64,000 nucleotides of DNA from Acidimicrobiales bacterium (lineage in GTDB: Bacteria > Actinomycetota > Acidimicrobiia > Acidimicrobiales > Aldehydirespiratoraceae): contig JAVJSI010000001.1 of assembly GCA_040219515.1 (NCBI GenBank), positions 118,308 through 182,307 of the forward strand, given 5' to 3'. Both the position numbers and the translations under genes were made by a program. Below are positions 42,247 through 51,577 of the stretch, in pieces (positions within the stretch are counted from its first letter, which is position 1; each line of letters starts with the position of its first letter). The notes beneath the pieces are model-generated. The model was not told the DNA's origin and ran no database searches. It saw only the letters and a list, made by a program, of their open reading frames with translations.

Positions 42247-42765
42247 TCAGTCGTCGTCGACGTCGTGAAGGACCTGTGCGATGGCGGGGTCGATGGTCCA
42301 TTCGTCGGCCGAACGATGGTGTTGCTCGGCCCAGGCGACGGTGAGCGGGTCGCTGCCGGCCATCTCGAGCATGTCCGCGCCGATCTCCGGATGCTGGAGG
42401 TAGAGCCCGACCTTGCGGGTGAATCCGGTGCTCTTCGACCACAGCCTGGCGGTGTCGCGACCGGCGACCTTGGCCGACACCGTGGCGACCACCCGTCCCC
42501 ACGTGCCCAGATCAGCGTCGATCTTGCCGATGTCGTGCAGCAGTGCGGCGGCCAGCACCGGGGGCGTGGCCTCGTTGCCCAGTCGACGTTCGACCTCGCG
42601 GGCGACGGCTGCGGTATGGCGACGGTCGGGGCCGTACTGGCGCCGCCAGAGCGCATACTCGGGTTCGGACAGCACCTGCTCGATCCATGCCCGATCGACT
42701 TCGGGTGGACCACCGGGGCGGAGCGCGCCGAAGAAACGCCTGGTCAGGTGCAGTGCACCACCCAT
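42247..42765 (-). CDS. HD-domain phosphohydrolase-like protein
   Basis: 172 residues. The metal ligands of the HD superfamily appear as RRHTAAVARE, LLHDIGKIDADLG (the HD pair near 77-78) and HHRSADEW near 146. Many members hydrolyse nucleotide monophosphates or cyclic nucleotides; the substrate is unknown. The ATG shares a base with the xerD stop (TGATG). The stop codon abuts the GGGGTT array, so a frame slip would add an Asn-Pro repeat tail. Confidence 0.85.
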   Translation of the reverse strand: MGGALHLTRRFFGALRPGGPPEVDRAWIEQVLSEPEYALWRRQYGPDRRHTAAVAREVERRLGNEATPPVLAAALLHDIGKIDADLGTWGRVVATVSAKVAGRDTARLWSKSTGFTRKVGLYLQHPEIGADMLEMAGSDPLTVAWAEQHHRSADEWTIDPAIAQVLHDVDDD

Positions 42766-43703
42766 CAGGACGCCGCCCTCGGGTGGGCCGCCCGATACAC
42801 GGCGAGCAGGCGTTCGGTCGAGACCTTGGTGTAGATCTGGGTGGTCGAGATCGACGCGTGACCGAGAAACTCCTGCACGGTACGAATATCGGCCCCGTGA
42901 TCGAGCATGTGAGTGGCACACGAGTGCCGCAGCACATGCGGGGAGAGCTCGGCACTCAAGCCGACGGTGAGCCCGTGCTTGCGGACGACACCCCAGGCGC
43001 CCTGTCGACTCAGCCGACCGCCACGATGGTTGAGGAACACCGCCTCCGCATCGGTGCGACTGCTCCACCGCGCGGGCTCCATGACCCGCCGGCCGGCCGG
43101 CGCGGTCCATGCGGCGAGTGCAATCGCGGCGTGACGACCGATGGGCACGATGCGCTCCTTGCTGCCCTTGCCCATCACCCGCACCAGTCCGTCGTGGAGA
43201 TCGACATCGCCCAACGACATGCCCACGAGCTCCGAGATGCGCACGCCGGTGCCGTAGAGCGTCTCGAGGATGGCACGATCCCGCCGGGCGACCGGATGGT
43301 CGCCGACGACCGCCTCGATGAGGGCGGTGACCTGATCGAGCGTGAGCGCCTTCGGAAGCCCGCGTGGCACTCGGGGCATCTCGACCTCGGCTGCGGGGTC
43401 GTCGGGCCGGCACTCCTCGGCCACGAGGAAGCGGTGCAGTCCCCGCACGGCCACGAGGGTACGGGTGACCGACGCCGGGGCCAGTCCCTCGCCCACCAGC
43501 ACGTGGACGAACGCGATCACATCGTCCTCGGTGGCCGTGATCACCGTGCCATCCCGCCGTTCGAGATGGTCGCGATAGCGAACCAGGTCACGCCGGTAGG
43601 CCGACAGGGTGTTGGTCGAGCGGCCCTTCTCCACGGCCAGCCAGACCAGGAAGTCCTCGGCCTCGTCGTCGAGACGATCGGCGGCATCGACGAGCGGGCC
43701 CAA
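42765..43703 (-). CDS. xerD: Site-specific tyrosine recombinase XerD
   Basis: 312 residues if the TTG at 43703 is used. With XerC it resolves chromosome dimers at dif. The N-terminal SAM-like domain includes FLVWLAVEKGRSTNTLSAYRRDL. The catalytic set is complete: Arg in TGVRISELVGM, Lys in KGSKER, HVLRHSCATHML (His, Arg), LGHASISTTQIYTKV (His, Tyr nucleophile). There is no ATG or GTG at a suitable place; the TTG lies 2 bases after the NUDIX stop. It sits in the conserved order pyrG-NUDIX-xerD. Confidence 0.92.
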   Translation of the reverse strand: MGPLVDAADRLDDEAEDFLVWLAVEKGRSTNTLSAYRRDLVRYRDHLERRDGTVITATEDDVIAFVHVLVGEGLAPASVTRTLVAVRGLHRFLVAEECRPDDPAAEVEMPRVPRGLPKALTLDQVTALIEAVVGDHPVARRDRAILETLYGTGVRISELVGMSLGDVDLHDGLVRVMGKGSKERIVPIGRHAAIALAAWTAPAGRRVMEPARWSSRTDAEAVFLNHRGGRLSRQGAWGVVRKHGLTVGLSAELSPHVLRHSCATHMLDHGADIRTVQEFLGHASISTTQIYTKVSTERLLAVYRAAHPRAAS

Positions 43704-43705
43704 CG

Positions 43706-44272
43706 TCAGCGCCCCAGGTGACGCAGCGCGGCCAGCAGGCCGATGACCGTCTTGGCATCCTTGATCTCGCCGTCGGCGATGGCCCCGGCGACGGTGTCGA
43801 CCGGCCAACGCTCGATGGTCATGTGCTGCTCCTCGGGCCCCTGCCGGTCGAGCGGCACGGCCTGAAGATCGGTGGCGAGGAACACGTGGGAGTACTCGTC
43901 GGAGAAGCCGACCGAGTTGTAGAACTCGGCCAGGGGCACGAGGGGGGTCGAGGTGGTCAGGCCGACCTCTTCGGCCAACTCACGCAGCGCGGTTGCGGCC
44001 GGGGCCTCGCCCGCGACATCGCGTTTGCCGGCGGGGATCTCGAGAAGATCGAGCTCGGCCGGCGCCCGGTACTGCCGAACCAGGACGAACTCGTCGCCGT
44101 CGAGGGGCACCACTGCGACGGCGCCGGGATGACGGACGACGTCGCGGCTGACCAGCTCTCCGTCGGGCGTCTCGAACTCGGCGACGACGACGTCGATCGC
44201 CCACCCTTCGTGGACCTGACGTTCGGAGATGCGGCGGAACCCCGAAGCCGACCGCGGCCCCGGTACGGTCAC
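43706..44272 (-). CDS. NUDIX hydrolase, ADP-ribose pyrophosphatase type
   Basis: 188 residues. It probably splits ADP-ribose into AMP and ribose 5-phosphate. The NUDIX box is [20 protein letters not shown]; it carries one extra residue between the first Gly and Glu, as in the mycobacterial homologue next to xerD. The upstream loop is [17 protein letters not shown]. Start is GTG at 44272, overlapping the pyrG stop (GTGA). Confidence 0.88.
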   Translation of the reverse strand: MTVPGPRSASGFRRISERQVHEGWAIDVVVAEFETPDGELVSRDVVRHPGAVAVVPLDGDEFVLVRQYRAPAELDLLEIPAGKRDVAGEAPAATALRELAEEVGLTTSTPLVPLAEFYNSVGFSDEYSHVFLATDLQAVPLDRQGPEEQHMTIERWPVDTVAGAIADGEIKDAKTVIGLLAALRHLGR

Positions 44273-45933
44273 GACTCGGCGCTGGCCGACTCGGCGGCGG
44301 TGGTGGCGTCGAGATCGAGGAGCTGTGGATTGCGGCCGGCCGCTCGCTCCATCGATGCCTTGACGAACTCGCGGAACAGCGGCGACGGACGATCGGGTCG
44401 GCTCTTGAACTCGGGGTGGGCCTGGGTGGCGATCCAGAACGGGTGATTCTCGAGCTCGATGAACTCGACCAGGCGACCGTCGGGCGACTCGCCGCTCAGC
44501 ACGAGTTCGCTGCCCTCGAAGCGAGTGCGGTATCTCGGGTTGAACTCGTAGCGGTGGCGATGTCGCTCGGACACCGTCTCCTTGCCGTAGGCCTCGGCGA
44601 CGCGAGAGCCCGGGAGCAGCTGTGCCACATAGGCCCCGAGCCGCATGGTGCCGCCCATGTCGGTGACGTCGCGCTGACTCTCCATCAGGTCGATGACCGG
44701 GTGCGGCGTGCGGCTGTCGAACTCGGTGGAATTCGCGCCGGCGAGGTTGAGCGCGTTGCGGGCGAACTCGATGGTCATCACCTGCATGCCGAGACACAGA
44801 CCCAGACACGGCACGTCGAACTCGCGGGCGTAGGCGGCCGCGGCGATCTTTCCCTCGACGCCGCGTTCACCGAAGCCGCCGGGAATCACGATGCCGTCGA
44901 GATCCTTCAGACGGCCGGCGGCGAGCAGCCCCTCGACCTCCTCGGCCTGGATCCATTCGATCTGTATGTCGCCGCCGTGGTGGAGGCCACCATGGTTGAG
45001 CGACTCGACGACGGACAGGTAGGCGTCGGGCAGGCTGACGTATTTTCCGATCAGACCGACGCGCACCGGCGTGGTGGCGGCCTCGACCTTGGCGACGATC
45101 TCCTTCCATGGCGCGAGGTCGACTTCGTGCTCGTCGAGCCCGAGGATGCGGCAGACATAGTCGTCGAGCCCCTCGTCGTGCAGAACCAACGGGATGTCGT
45201 AGAGGCTCGACGCGTCGGCGGCGTTGACCACGCCCTCCATGGGCACGTCGCACAGATTCGAGATCTTGCGACGCAGATCGGCGCTGATCGGATCGTCGGA
45301 ACGACACACGATGGCGTCGGGCTGGATGCCGCGGCTGCGCAGTTCGGTGACCGAGTGCTGTGTCGGCTTGGTCTTCTGTTCGGCCGAGGGCCCGATGAAG
45401 GGCACCAGTGTGACGTGGACGTAGAACACGTTCTCGCGACCCACGTCGAGACGGAACTGCCGGATCGCCTCGAGGAACGGCAGGATCTCGATGTCGCCGA
45501 CCGTGCCGCCGACCTCGGTGATCACGACGTCGACGTCGTCGGACACGAGCCGGTTGATCCGGCGCTTGATCTCGTCGGTGATGTGCGGGAGGACCTGCAC
45601 GGTCTTGCCGAGATAGTCGCCGCGGCGCTCCGCCGCGATGACCGACGAGTAGATCGAGCCGGTGGTGGCGTTGGAGTCCTGGGTGAGGTTCTCGTCGACG
45701 AAACGCTCGTAGTGGCCGAGGTCGAGATCGGTCTCGCCGCCGTCGTCGGTGACGAACACCTCACCGTGCTCGAACGGGTTCATGGTGCCGGGGTCGACGT
45801 TGAGGTAGGGGTCGAGCTTCTGCATCGTGACCCGCAGGCCACGGGCCTTCAGCAACCGACCGAGCGAGGAACCACTGAGGCCCTTGCCCAGGCCACTCAC
45901 CACGCCGCCGGTAACAAAGATGTGCTTCGTCAT
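44269..45933 (-). CDS. pyrG: CTP synthase
   Basis: 554 residues. It makes CTP from UTP, ATP and glutamine. The N-terminal amidoligase domain starts [17 protein letters not shown] and includes [15 protein letters not shown]. The C-terminal glutaminase domain has the nucleophile Cys in GLCLGMQ (near 385) and the His-Glu pair in [10 protein letters not shown] short Ala/Ser-rich tail follows. It is followed by the NUDIX and xerD genes. Confidence 0.96.
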   Translation of the reverse strand: MTKHIFVTGGVVSGLGKGLSGSSLGRLLKARGLRVTMQKLDPYLNVDPGTMNPFEHGEVFVTDDGGETDLDLGHYERFVDENLTQDSNATTGSIYSSVIAAERRGDYLGKTVQVLPHITDEIKRRINRLVSDDVDVVITEVGGTVGDIEILPFLEAIRQFRLDVGRENVFYVHVTLVPFIGPSAEQKTKPTQHSVTELRSRGIQPDAIVCRSDDPISADLRRKISNLCDVPMEGVVNAADASSLYDIPLVLHDEGLDDYVCRILGLDEHEVDLAPWKEIVAKVEAATTPVRVGLIGKYVSLPDAYLSVVESLNHGGLHHGGDIQIEWIQAEEVEGLLAAGRLKDLDGIVIPGGFGERGVEGKIAAAAYAREFDVPCLGLCLGMQVMTIEFARNALNLAGANSTEFDSRTPHPVIDLMESQRDVTDMGGTMRLGAYVAQLLPGSRVAEAYGKETVSERHRHRYEFNPRYRTRFEGSELVLSGESPDGRLVEFIELENHPFWIATQAHPEFKSRPDRPSPLFREFVKASMERAAGRNPQLLDLDATTAAESASAES

Positions 45934-45942
45934 CGGGATCTC

Positions 45943-45948
45943 AACCTA
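45943..45948 (-). promoter_or_regulatory. -10 box of pyrG
   Basis: TAGGTT on the minus strand ends 9 bases before the ATG, giving a leader of at most a few bases. Confidence 0.45.
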
Positions 45949-45990
45949 ACCAATCGAGGGCCGCCTGGCGCGCACGGTGCGGGATCATTT

Positions 45991-47565
45991 CTAGGACCTC
46001 CCGGCCGAGAGAAGTTCGATGGCATGTTCACGGGCGGCCTCCGAGTCGGGTGAACCCGACAACATCCGGCTCACTTCGGTGATCCGCGTCTCCCGATCGA
46101 GCAGCGTTGCCGCGCTCACGGTGGCACCCTTCACGGCGCGCTTGGAAATCGCCACATGGTGATCGGCAACGGCTGCGACCTGGGCGAGATGGGTGACCAC
46201 GAGGACCTGGTGGGTGTCGGCCAGCGCCGCGAGCGATGCGCCGACCATGTTCGCGGCCGCGCCGCCGATACCGGCATCGACCTCGTCGAACACGAGTGTG
46301 GGTGGCCCGGCGCTCAGCACCAGGCGCAACGCCAACATTGTGCGGGCGAGTTCGCCGCCGGATGCCACCTTGGCCAACGGCTGCGGATCGTGCCCGGCGT
46401 TCGCGGCCAGCAGGAACGTGACGTCGTCGCCCGCGGGTCCCTCGACCTGCACCTCGAGCCGGGCGCTGGCCATCGCCAGGCCACCGAGATGGCCCTCGAC
46501 GGCCGCTGCGAGCCGGGGCGCAGCGGCAACCCGGGCGGCGCGGACCCGCGCCTGCTCCTTCGTGAGCTCGGTGAGCAGCTCACCGCGTCGGACGTCGAGT
46601 GACGCAGCCCGTTCGTCGTGGCTGCGCAGTTCGGCGAGACGCTCGGCGGACTCGGTGGCGAACGCCGCGACCTCGGCCAGATCGTCGCCGTACTTGCGGC
46701 GGAGCTCACGCAGTAGGGCTCGTCGTTCTCGCAGGACGGCGAGGCGCTCGGGATCGTCGTCGATCGCCTCGACCTGGTCGCGCACCTCGGCGGCGAGGTC
46801 GGCCAGCTCGGCCGTGATCGACCGCAGGCGCGCCTCGACCTCGACGAAGGGGGCTCGACCCTCGACGGCCGCCAGCGCGGCGGCGATGGCGTCGGACGCC
46901 GGTCCGTCGGCATCGAGCAGACCCCGGGCGACGGCGGCGGCATCGCGATGGGCGTTGGCATCGGCCAGGAGGCTCTCCTCCTCGTCGAGACGGCGGTCCT
47001 CGTCGGGCCCCGAGATGCCGGCGGCCTCGATCTCGTCGAGTTGGTGCTGCAGGAGATCGATCTCGCGCGCTCGGGCCCGTTCGTCGCCGCCGAGCTCGGC
47101 CAGTGCGGCGTCGACCGCGCGCAGGTCGTCGACCAGCGCGGCCAGACCGGCGGTGTCGATGGCACCGAAGCGATCGAGCGCCGCCCGCTGCACAGGCCCT
47201 TTGAGCAGCGACTGGTGGGCATGTTGGCCGTGGAGGTCGACCAGGTCGGCACCGTGCTCGCTCAGGGCGGCCACCGTGGCCAGTCGGCCGTTGATGTAGA
47301 CCCGCGAGCGTCCGTCGCGGGGAATGACCCTTCGGACCACGACCTCCTCGTCGTCGTGCACGAATCGGCCCTCGATCTCGGCTTCCTCGGCACCCGGCCG
47401 CACCAGCGACGCGTCGGCCCGCCCGCCGGTCAGCAGGTCGATCGCCCCGACGACGAGGGTCTTGCCCGCGCCGGTCTCGCCGGTGACCGCCGTCATGCCT
47501 GATCCGAGCACGAGCGAGAGTTCGTCGATGACACCGAGATCACGCACGACCAGCTCGATCAGCAT
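45991..47565 (-). CDS. recN: DNA repair protein RecN
   Basis: 524 residues. An SMC-like ATPase for double-strand break repair. Walker A is GETGAGKT (30-37), the signature ASGGELARTMLALRL is near 417, and Walker B TLVFDEVDAGIGG near 441. A coiled-coil region rich in Glu, Arg and Leu fills about 150-340. The C-terminal part ends with an HLAQVAAVADHH block. It has a GGAG ribosome binding site. Order tlyA-nadK-recN is the usual actinobacterial one. Confidence 0.94.
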   Translation of the reverse strand: MLIELVVRDLGVIDELSLVLGSGMTAVTGETGAGKTLVVGAIDLLTGGRADASLVRPGAEEAEIEGRFVHDDEEVVVRRVIPRDGRSRVYINGRLATVAALSEHGADLVDLHGQHAHQSLLKGPVQRAALDRFGAIDTAGLAALVDDLRAVDAALAELGGDERARAREIDLLQHQLDEIEAAGISGPDEDRRLDEEESLLADANAHRDAAAVARGLLDADGPASDAIAAALAAVEGRAPFVEVEARLRSITAELADLAAEVRDQVEAIDDDPERLAVLRERRALLRELRRKYGDDLAEVAAFATESAERLAELRSHDERAASLDVRRGELLTELTKEQARVRAARVAAAPRLAAAVEGHLGGLAMASARLEVQVEGPAGDDVTFLLAANAGHDPQPLAKVASGGELARTMLALRLVLSAGPPTLVFDEVDAGIGGAAANMVGASLAALADTHQVLVVTHLAQVAAVADHHVAISKRAVKGATVSAATLLDRETRITEVSRMLSGSPDSEAAREHAIELLSAGRS

Positions 47566-47619
47566 GGGGACGACACTCCAGGACTCGGAACAGGGACGGG
47601 GCCAGGGATGTTGGTGGGT

Positions 47620-48471
47620 TCAGCGGTCATTCAGCCCGAACTTCGCCTTCAGCACTCGATGGAAACGACGTGGCCCGAGGGAGATGAGTCGGGCCTTGTG
47701 TGCGGCGGCGGTGCACTCGATGGTGTCGCCATCACCCACGAGCGCCACCCTACGACCGTCCACTGACACTGTCGCCGGACGGTGACCATCGATGGTGAGA
47801 CGACACCGGGTGGTGGGCGCCAGGACCAACGACCGGTCGAAGAGCATGTGGGGCGACACCGGAGTCAGTAGCAGCGCCGAATGACTCGGGTCGACGATGG
47901 GGCCGCGGGCCGAGAAGGCGTAAGCCGTCGACCCGGTGGGAGTGGCGACGATCAGCCCGTCGGCCGCGTAGGTGGTGAAGAACTCGTCGTCGAGGTCGAC
48001 GACCAACCGGATGGTGTTCACCTCGGCCGACCGTTCGACCACCGCCTCGTTGAGCGCCAGATGTCGCTGGACGGTGTCACCGCTGCGGATGACGATCTCG
48101 ATCAGCATCCGCTCGTCGAGACCGTGGTCGCCTCGAAGGACCCGAGCGACCGCGGCCTCGGCCTCGCCGGGCTCCACCTCGGTGAGATAGCCGAGCTGGC
48201 CGTGATCGACCCCGAGGATCGGCACCTCGGCGCGATCGAGGAGTTCCACGGCCCGAAGAATCGACCCGTCGCCGCCGAGCGTGACCACGAGATCGAGGCC
48301 GGGCCCGAACTCGGCGGCCGCCACGCCGTACGCCTCGAGGCCGCTGACCGCTGCGTCCTCGTCGGGGATCCGGACACGATGTCCCTCGGCGACCAGCCAT
48401 GCGGCGAGATCCCGAGCGTGCGCCGCGGCTGATTCCCGGCCGAGATGCACGATCAGACCGATCTGGGCCAT
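47620..48471 (-). CDS. nadK: NAD kinase
   Basis: 283 residues. It makes NADP from NAD. The GGDGSILRA motif is near residue 67; GVDHGQLGYLTEVEP, the NEAVVER region and TPTGSTAYAFSARGPI follow, all part of the active site. ATG overlaps the tlyA stop by one base (TGATG). Confidence 0.95.
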   Translation of the reverse strand: MAQIGLIVHLGRESAAAHARDLAAWLVAEGHRVRIPDEDAAVSGLEAYGVAAAEFGPGLDLVVTLGGDGSILRAVELLDRAEVPILGVDHGQLGYLTEVEPGEAEAAVARVLRGDHGLDERMLIEIVIRSGDTVQRHLALNEAVVERSAEVNTIRLVVDLDDEFFTTYAADGLIVATPTGSTAYAFSARGPIVDPSHSALLLTPVSPHMLFDRSLVLAPTTRCRLTIDGHRPATVSVDGRRVALVGDGDTIECTAAAHKARLISLGPRRFHRVLKAKFGLNDR

Positions 48472-49268
48472 CAGTCACCCACCTCGGCCAGCGCGGCCGT
48501 GATGAACGGCTCGAGGTCACCGAGCGGCGCGCCGCGTCGGGCATGAACGAGGAACTCGACGTTGCCGTCGCCACCGGTGATCGGAGAGACCATGGCGCCC
48601 ATGATGGCCGCTCCGCGGCTCTGGAGCGCGGTGCACACCTCGGACAGGGTCCGCGTCCACACCGTGGCGTCGCGAATCACGCCTCTCCCCCGATCGGCTT
48701 CGGCCTTGCCCGCCTCGAACTGCGGCTTGACCAACAGCACCAGATCACCGCCGTCGACGGTCAGGTCCAGCAGGGCATCGAGCACGGTCCGCAGCGAGAT
48801 GAACGAGAGGTCGCCGACGAGCACATCGCCGGGTCCACCGACCGAGGCGGGGTCGAGATCACGGATGTTGGTCTGCTCGTGCACGGCAACCCTCGGATCG
48901 GCCCGCATCCGCTCGTGCAGCTGGTTGCGGCCCACGTCGATCGCCACCACCGTCTCGGCACCGGCCCGGAGCGCACAGTCGGTGAAGCCTCCCGTGGACG
49001 ACCCGGCATCGATGACGCGGCATCCGGTCACGTCCACGGCGAAACGCTCGAGTGCGGCCGCGAGCTTCTCGCCACCACGCGACACGAAACGGGGGCCGTC
49101 GCCCACCACCTCGATGGCGTCGCCCGGGTCGACCTGACGCGCCGCCTTCTCGGCGACCGCCCCTCCCACGAGCACTCGCCGCTCGCTGATGAGGAGCTGC
49201 GCACGGCTCCGGCTCTCGACGAGCCCACGGCGGACGAGCTCGGCGTCGAGTCGTCGACGACGACTCAC
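48471..49268 (-). CDS. tlyA: TlyA-family rRNA 2'-O-methyltransferase
   Basis: 265 residues. An N-terminal S4 domain (ELVRRGLVESRSRAQLLI) is followed by an FtsJ-like methyltransferase domain. SAM motif IDAGSSTGGFTDCALRAGA; catalytic residues in VGDLSFIS and VKPQFEAGK. In mycobacteria TlyA methylates both 16S and 23S rRNA and sets sensitivity to capreomycin. The GTG at 49268 is the likely start; an ATG at 49361 would add 31 residues with no match. Confidence 0.9.
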   Translation of the reverse strand: MSRRRRLDAELVRRGLVESRSRAQLLISERRVLVGGAVAEKAARQVDPGDAIEVVGDGPRFVSRGGEKLAAALERFAVDVTGCRVIDAGSSTGGFTDCALRAGAETVVAIDVGRNQLHERMRADPRVAVHEQTNIRDLDPASVGGPGDVLVGDLSFISLRTVLDALLDLTVDGGDLVLLVKPQFEAGKAEADRGRGVIRDATVWTRTLSEVCTALQSRGAAIMGAMVSPITGGDGNVEFLVHARRGAPLGDLEPFITAALAEVGD

Positions 49269-49371
49269 GGCCCGCTCGAGGCGGCGCTCAGCGCTGATAC
49301 CCACGACGTGTCGGTCACCGACGTCTCCACGGAAATCCCCGGAAGGCGTCACTCTATGCATCCACGCTCCC

Positions 49372-49377
49372 TAACAT
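49372..49377 (+). promoter_or_regulatory. Possible -10 box of the MoxR operon
   Basis: TAACAT lies about 72 bases before the MoxR ATG. No clear -35 box; low confidence. Confidence 0.25.
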
Positions 49378-49449
49378 GACGGTTCGGCCGACAGATCGGC
49401 CGTGTTCCGGGCCGACGATGCGCGAGTGGCCCCGGTGAAGAAGGGAAGC

Positions 49450-50433
49450 ATGGCGGCAGATCCAGACGAGGCGATTCGACAGCAGGTCGAGAGTTTTCGC
49501 CACGAGTTCGACCGAATCGTGGCCAACGTCGAACATGTCGTGAAGGGCAAGCCCGATGTGGTGCGCCTCGCCATCACCTGCATGCTCGCCGATGGTCATC
49601 TCCTGATCGAGGACGTGCCCGGCGTCGGCAAGACGTCACTCGCGCGGGCGATGGCCGAGACCATCGACGGGTCGTTGCAACGCATTCAGTTCACACCCGA
49701 CCTCCTGCCCACCGACGTCACCGGTGTACAGATCTACAACCAGGGCGAGAACACCTTCGAGTTCCACGAGGGCCCCGTGTTCGCCAACGTCGTCGTGGCC
49801 GACGAGATCAACCGGGCATCGCCGAAGACCCAGGCCGCGCTGCTCGAGGTGATGGAAGAGCACCAGGTCACCGTCGACGGGCAACCCCGACCCGTCCCGG
49901 ACCCGTTCGTCGTTCTCGCGACGCAGAACCCGATCGAGCTCGACGGCACCTACGAGTTGCCCGAGGCGCAGCTCGACCGCTTCCTCATGCGACTCCACAT
50001 CGGCTACCCCGATGCCGCAACCGAGATGGAGATCCTCGACCAGCACGAGAAGCGGTGGGACCGCACCGAGCTCGCGCCCGTGGTCGACACCGCTCGCTTC
50101 GCCGCCATGACCCGCATCGCCGACCGTGTCCACGTCGGTCCGCTGGTGAAGGAGTATCTCGTGGCCATCTCCAGCGCCACCCGCATCCGCAACGACGTGC
50201 GAATCGGTGTGAGTCCCCGCGGCACGATCGCCCTGGCCAATGCGTCACGGGCCTGGGCCGCCGGAAACGGTCGGCACTTCGTCGCACCCGACGACGTTCG
50301 CCTGATGGCGCCCCACGTCCTGCCCCATCGAGTCATCGTGACCCCCGAGGCCGAACTCCGCGGCGTCACCGGCAACTCCGTCATCAGCGAGGTACTGAGC
50401 CAGACTTCGGTGGACGAGACGACACGGAGCTGA
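49450..50433 (+). CDS. MoxR-type AAA+ ATPase
   Basis: 327 residues. A chaperone-like ATPase of the MoxR branch. Walker A is GVGKTSLARA (58-67), Walker B VVVADEINRASP (near 113), and sensor regions ATQNPIELDGTYELPEAQLD and RRIRNDVRIGVSPRG-like. The ATG at 49450 has AAGGGAAG before it. DUF58 follows 4 bases later. This MoxR-DUF58-transglutaminase order is a widespread operon in which the ATPase is thought to act on the partner membrane proteins. Confidence 0.92.
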   Translation: MAADPDEAIRQQVESFRHEFDRIVANVEHVVKGKPDVVRLAITCMLADGHLLIEDVPGVGKTSLARAMAETIDGSLQRIQFTPDLLPTDVTGVQIYNQGENTFEFHEGPVFANVVVADEINRASPKTQAALLEVMEEHQVTVDGQPRPVPDPFVVLATQNPIELDGTYELPEAQLDRFLMRLHIGYPDAATEMEILDQHEKRWDRTELAPVVDTARFAAMTRIADRVHVGPLVKEYLVAISSATRIRNDVRIGVSPRGTIALANASRAWAAGNGRHFVAPDDVRLMAPHVLPHRVIVTPEAELRGVTGNSVISEVLSQTSVDETTRS

Positions 50434-50437
50434 ACCG

Positions 50438-51577
50438 GTGACTCCCGCCGGGCGCGGCACCCTCTTCGCCGGTCTGGTCATCGCCCTCGCAGGGCTCCTC
50501 GTCGGCTACCCGGCCCTCACGGTCATGGGCGCGACGCTGGTCGCGGCCGTGATGCTCGCCCTGATCATCGTCGGACGTCCGCCCGAGATCAGCAGCTCGC
50601 GTCGGATCCTCCCCGACCGGGTCACCGCGGGCGACCCGGCCACCTCCGAGCTCACGATCACCAACGACGGCCGGCGCACGAGCGGAACCTCCAAGGGTCG
50701 CGAGCGCTTCGGCGACGGCAACATCGACGTCGACATTCCGGCGCTCGAGCCCGGCGAGTCGGTCGTGCTCACCAACGAGCTGACGACCACCCGGCGCGGT
50801 GTCTTCACCGTCGGCCCACTCACCGTTCGACGCGGCGACCCGATCGGTCTCGCCCGACGGGGCGACATCAACTCCGAGGTCCTGCAGCTGATCGTCCACC
50901 CGGTGGTCCACGATGTCGCGCCGTTCCCTGCCGGAATGCGGCGCGATCTCGAGGGTATCCCCTCCGGCGAGGCCGCCGAGGGCGGCATCACCTTTTCGAA
51001 TCTGCGCGACTACGTGCCCGGCGATGACCTCCGCCTGGTGCACTGGCGATCGTCGGCCCGCGTGGGCCATCTCATGGTGCGTCACAACATCGATGTCCAC
51101 CGACCGCGCACCACGGTGATCCTCGACACTTCCGTCAATCTCTACGACGAAGAGTCGTTCGAGGACGCCGTTCGGGCGGCCGCGAGCATCGTTTTCGCCG
51201 CGATGACCCGCAAGTTCTCCTTCACCCTTCGGACCACCGACGGTCGCATCATCAACGACCGATCGTCTCGGCTCGCGGTCATGGACTTCCTGGCCGAGAT
51301 CCAGCCCCACGCCGACGAAACCATGGACCTGGGTCGAGCAGCGGCCGCCGCCGGCAAGGACCCCAGCGGCCTCTCCTGCGCCGTGATCACCGGCCGCGCC
51401 GGTGTCGACGCCTTGCGGAGCCTGGGGCCCGTCCGCAACCGTTTCGACCAGCTCACCATGATTCGCATGGGCAGCGCCGAGCGCTCCCAGGTCCACGAAC
51501 TCGCCGGCGCGATCCTGATGAACACCCGCACATCGACCGATTTCGCCCATGCCTGGAATCGGCGGATGCGGCGATGA
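50438..51577 (+). CDS. DUF58 protein with von Willebrand A-like fold
   Basis: 379 residues. Two membrane helices at about 8-45 are followed by an outer domain and a DUF58 region with DYVPGDDLRLVHWRSSARVG near 190. A VWA-like metal site is suggested by TTVILDTSVNLYDEES. In the MoxR cluster it probably receives the ATPase and helps assemble or monitor envelope proteins. Start GTG 4 bases after moxR; the next gene overlaps by ATGA (51574-51577). Confidence 0.88.
   Translation: MTPAGRGTLFAGLVIALAGLLVGYPALTVMGATLVAAVMLALIIVGRPPEISSSRRILPDRVTAGDPATSELTITNDGRRTSGTSKGRERFGDGNIDVDIPALEPGESVVLTNELTTTRRGVFTVGPLTVRRGDPIGLARRGDINSEVLQLIVHPVVHDVAPFPAGMRRDLEGIPSGEAAEGGITFSNLRDYVPGDDLRLVHWRSSARVGHLMVRHNIDVHRPRTTVILDTSVNLYDEESFEDAVRAAASIVFAAMTRKFSFTLRTTDGRIINDRSSRLAVMDFLAEIQPHADETMDLGRAAAAAGKDPSGLSCAVITGRAGVDALRSLGPVRNRFDQLTMIRMGSAERSQVHELAGAILMNTRTSTDFAHAWNRRMRR

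Noticed and set aside
42153..42713. An HD-protein variant ending in an Asn-Pro repeat
   Set aside because: It is in a different frame from the HD domain; it would need a frameshift for which there is no evidence.
42765..43703. Mobile-element integrase
   Set aside because: Its place next to pyrG and the NUDIX gene and its full-length XerD match show a housekeeping recombinase.
49269..49361. Longer N-terminus of TlyA
   Set aside because: The extra 31 residues have no match to the family, and the GTG at 49268 gives the usual start just before the S4 domain.
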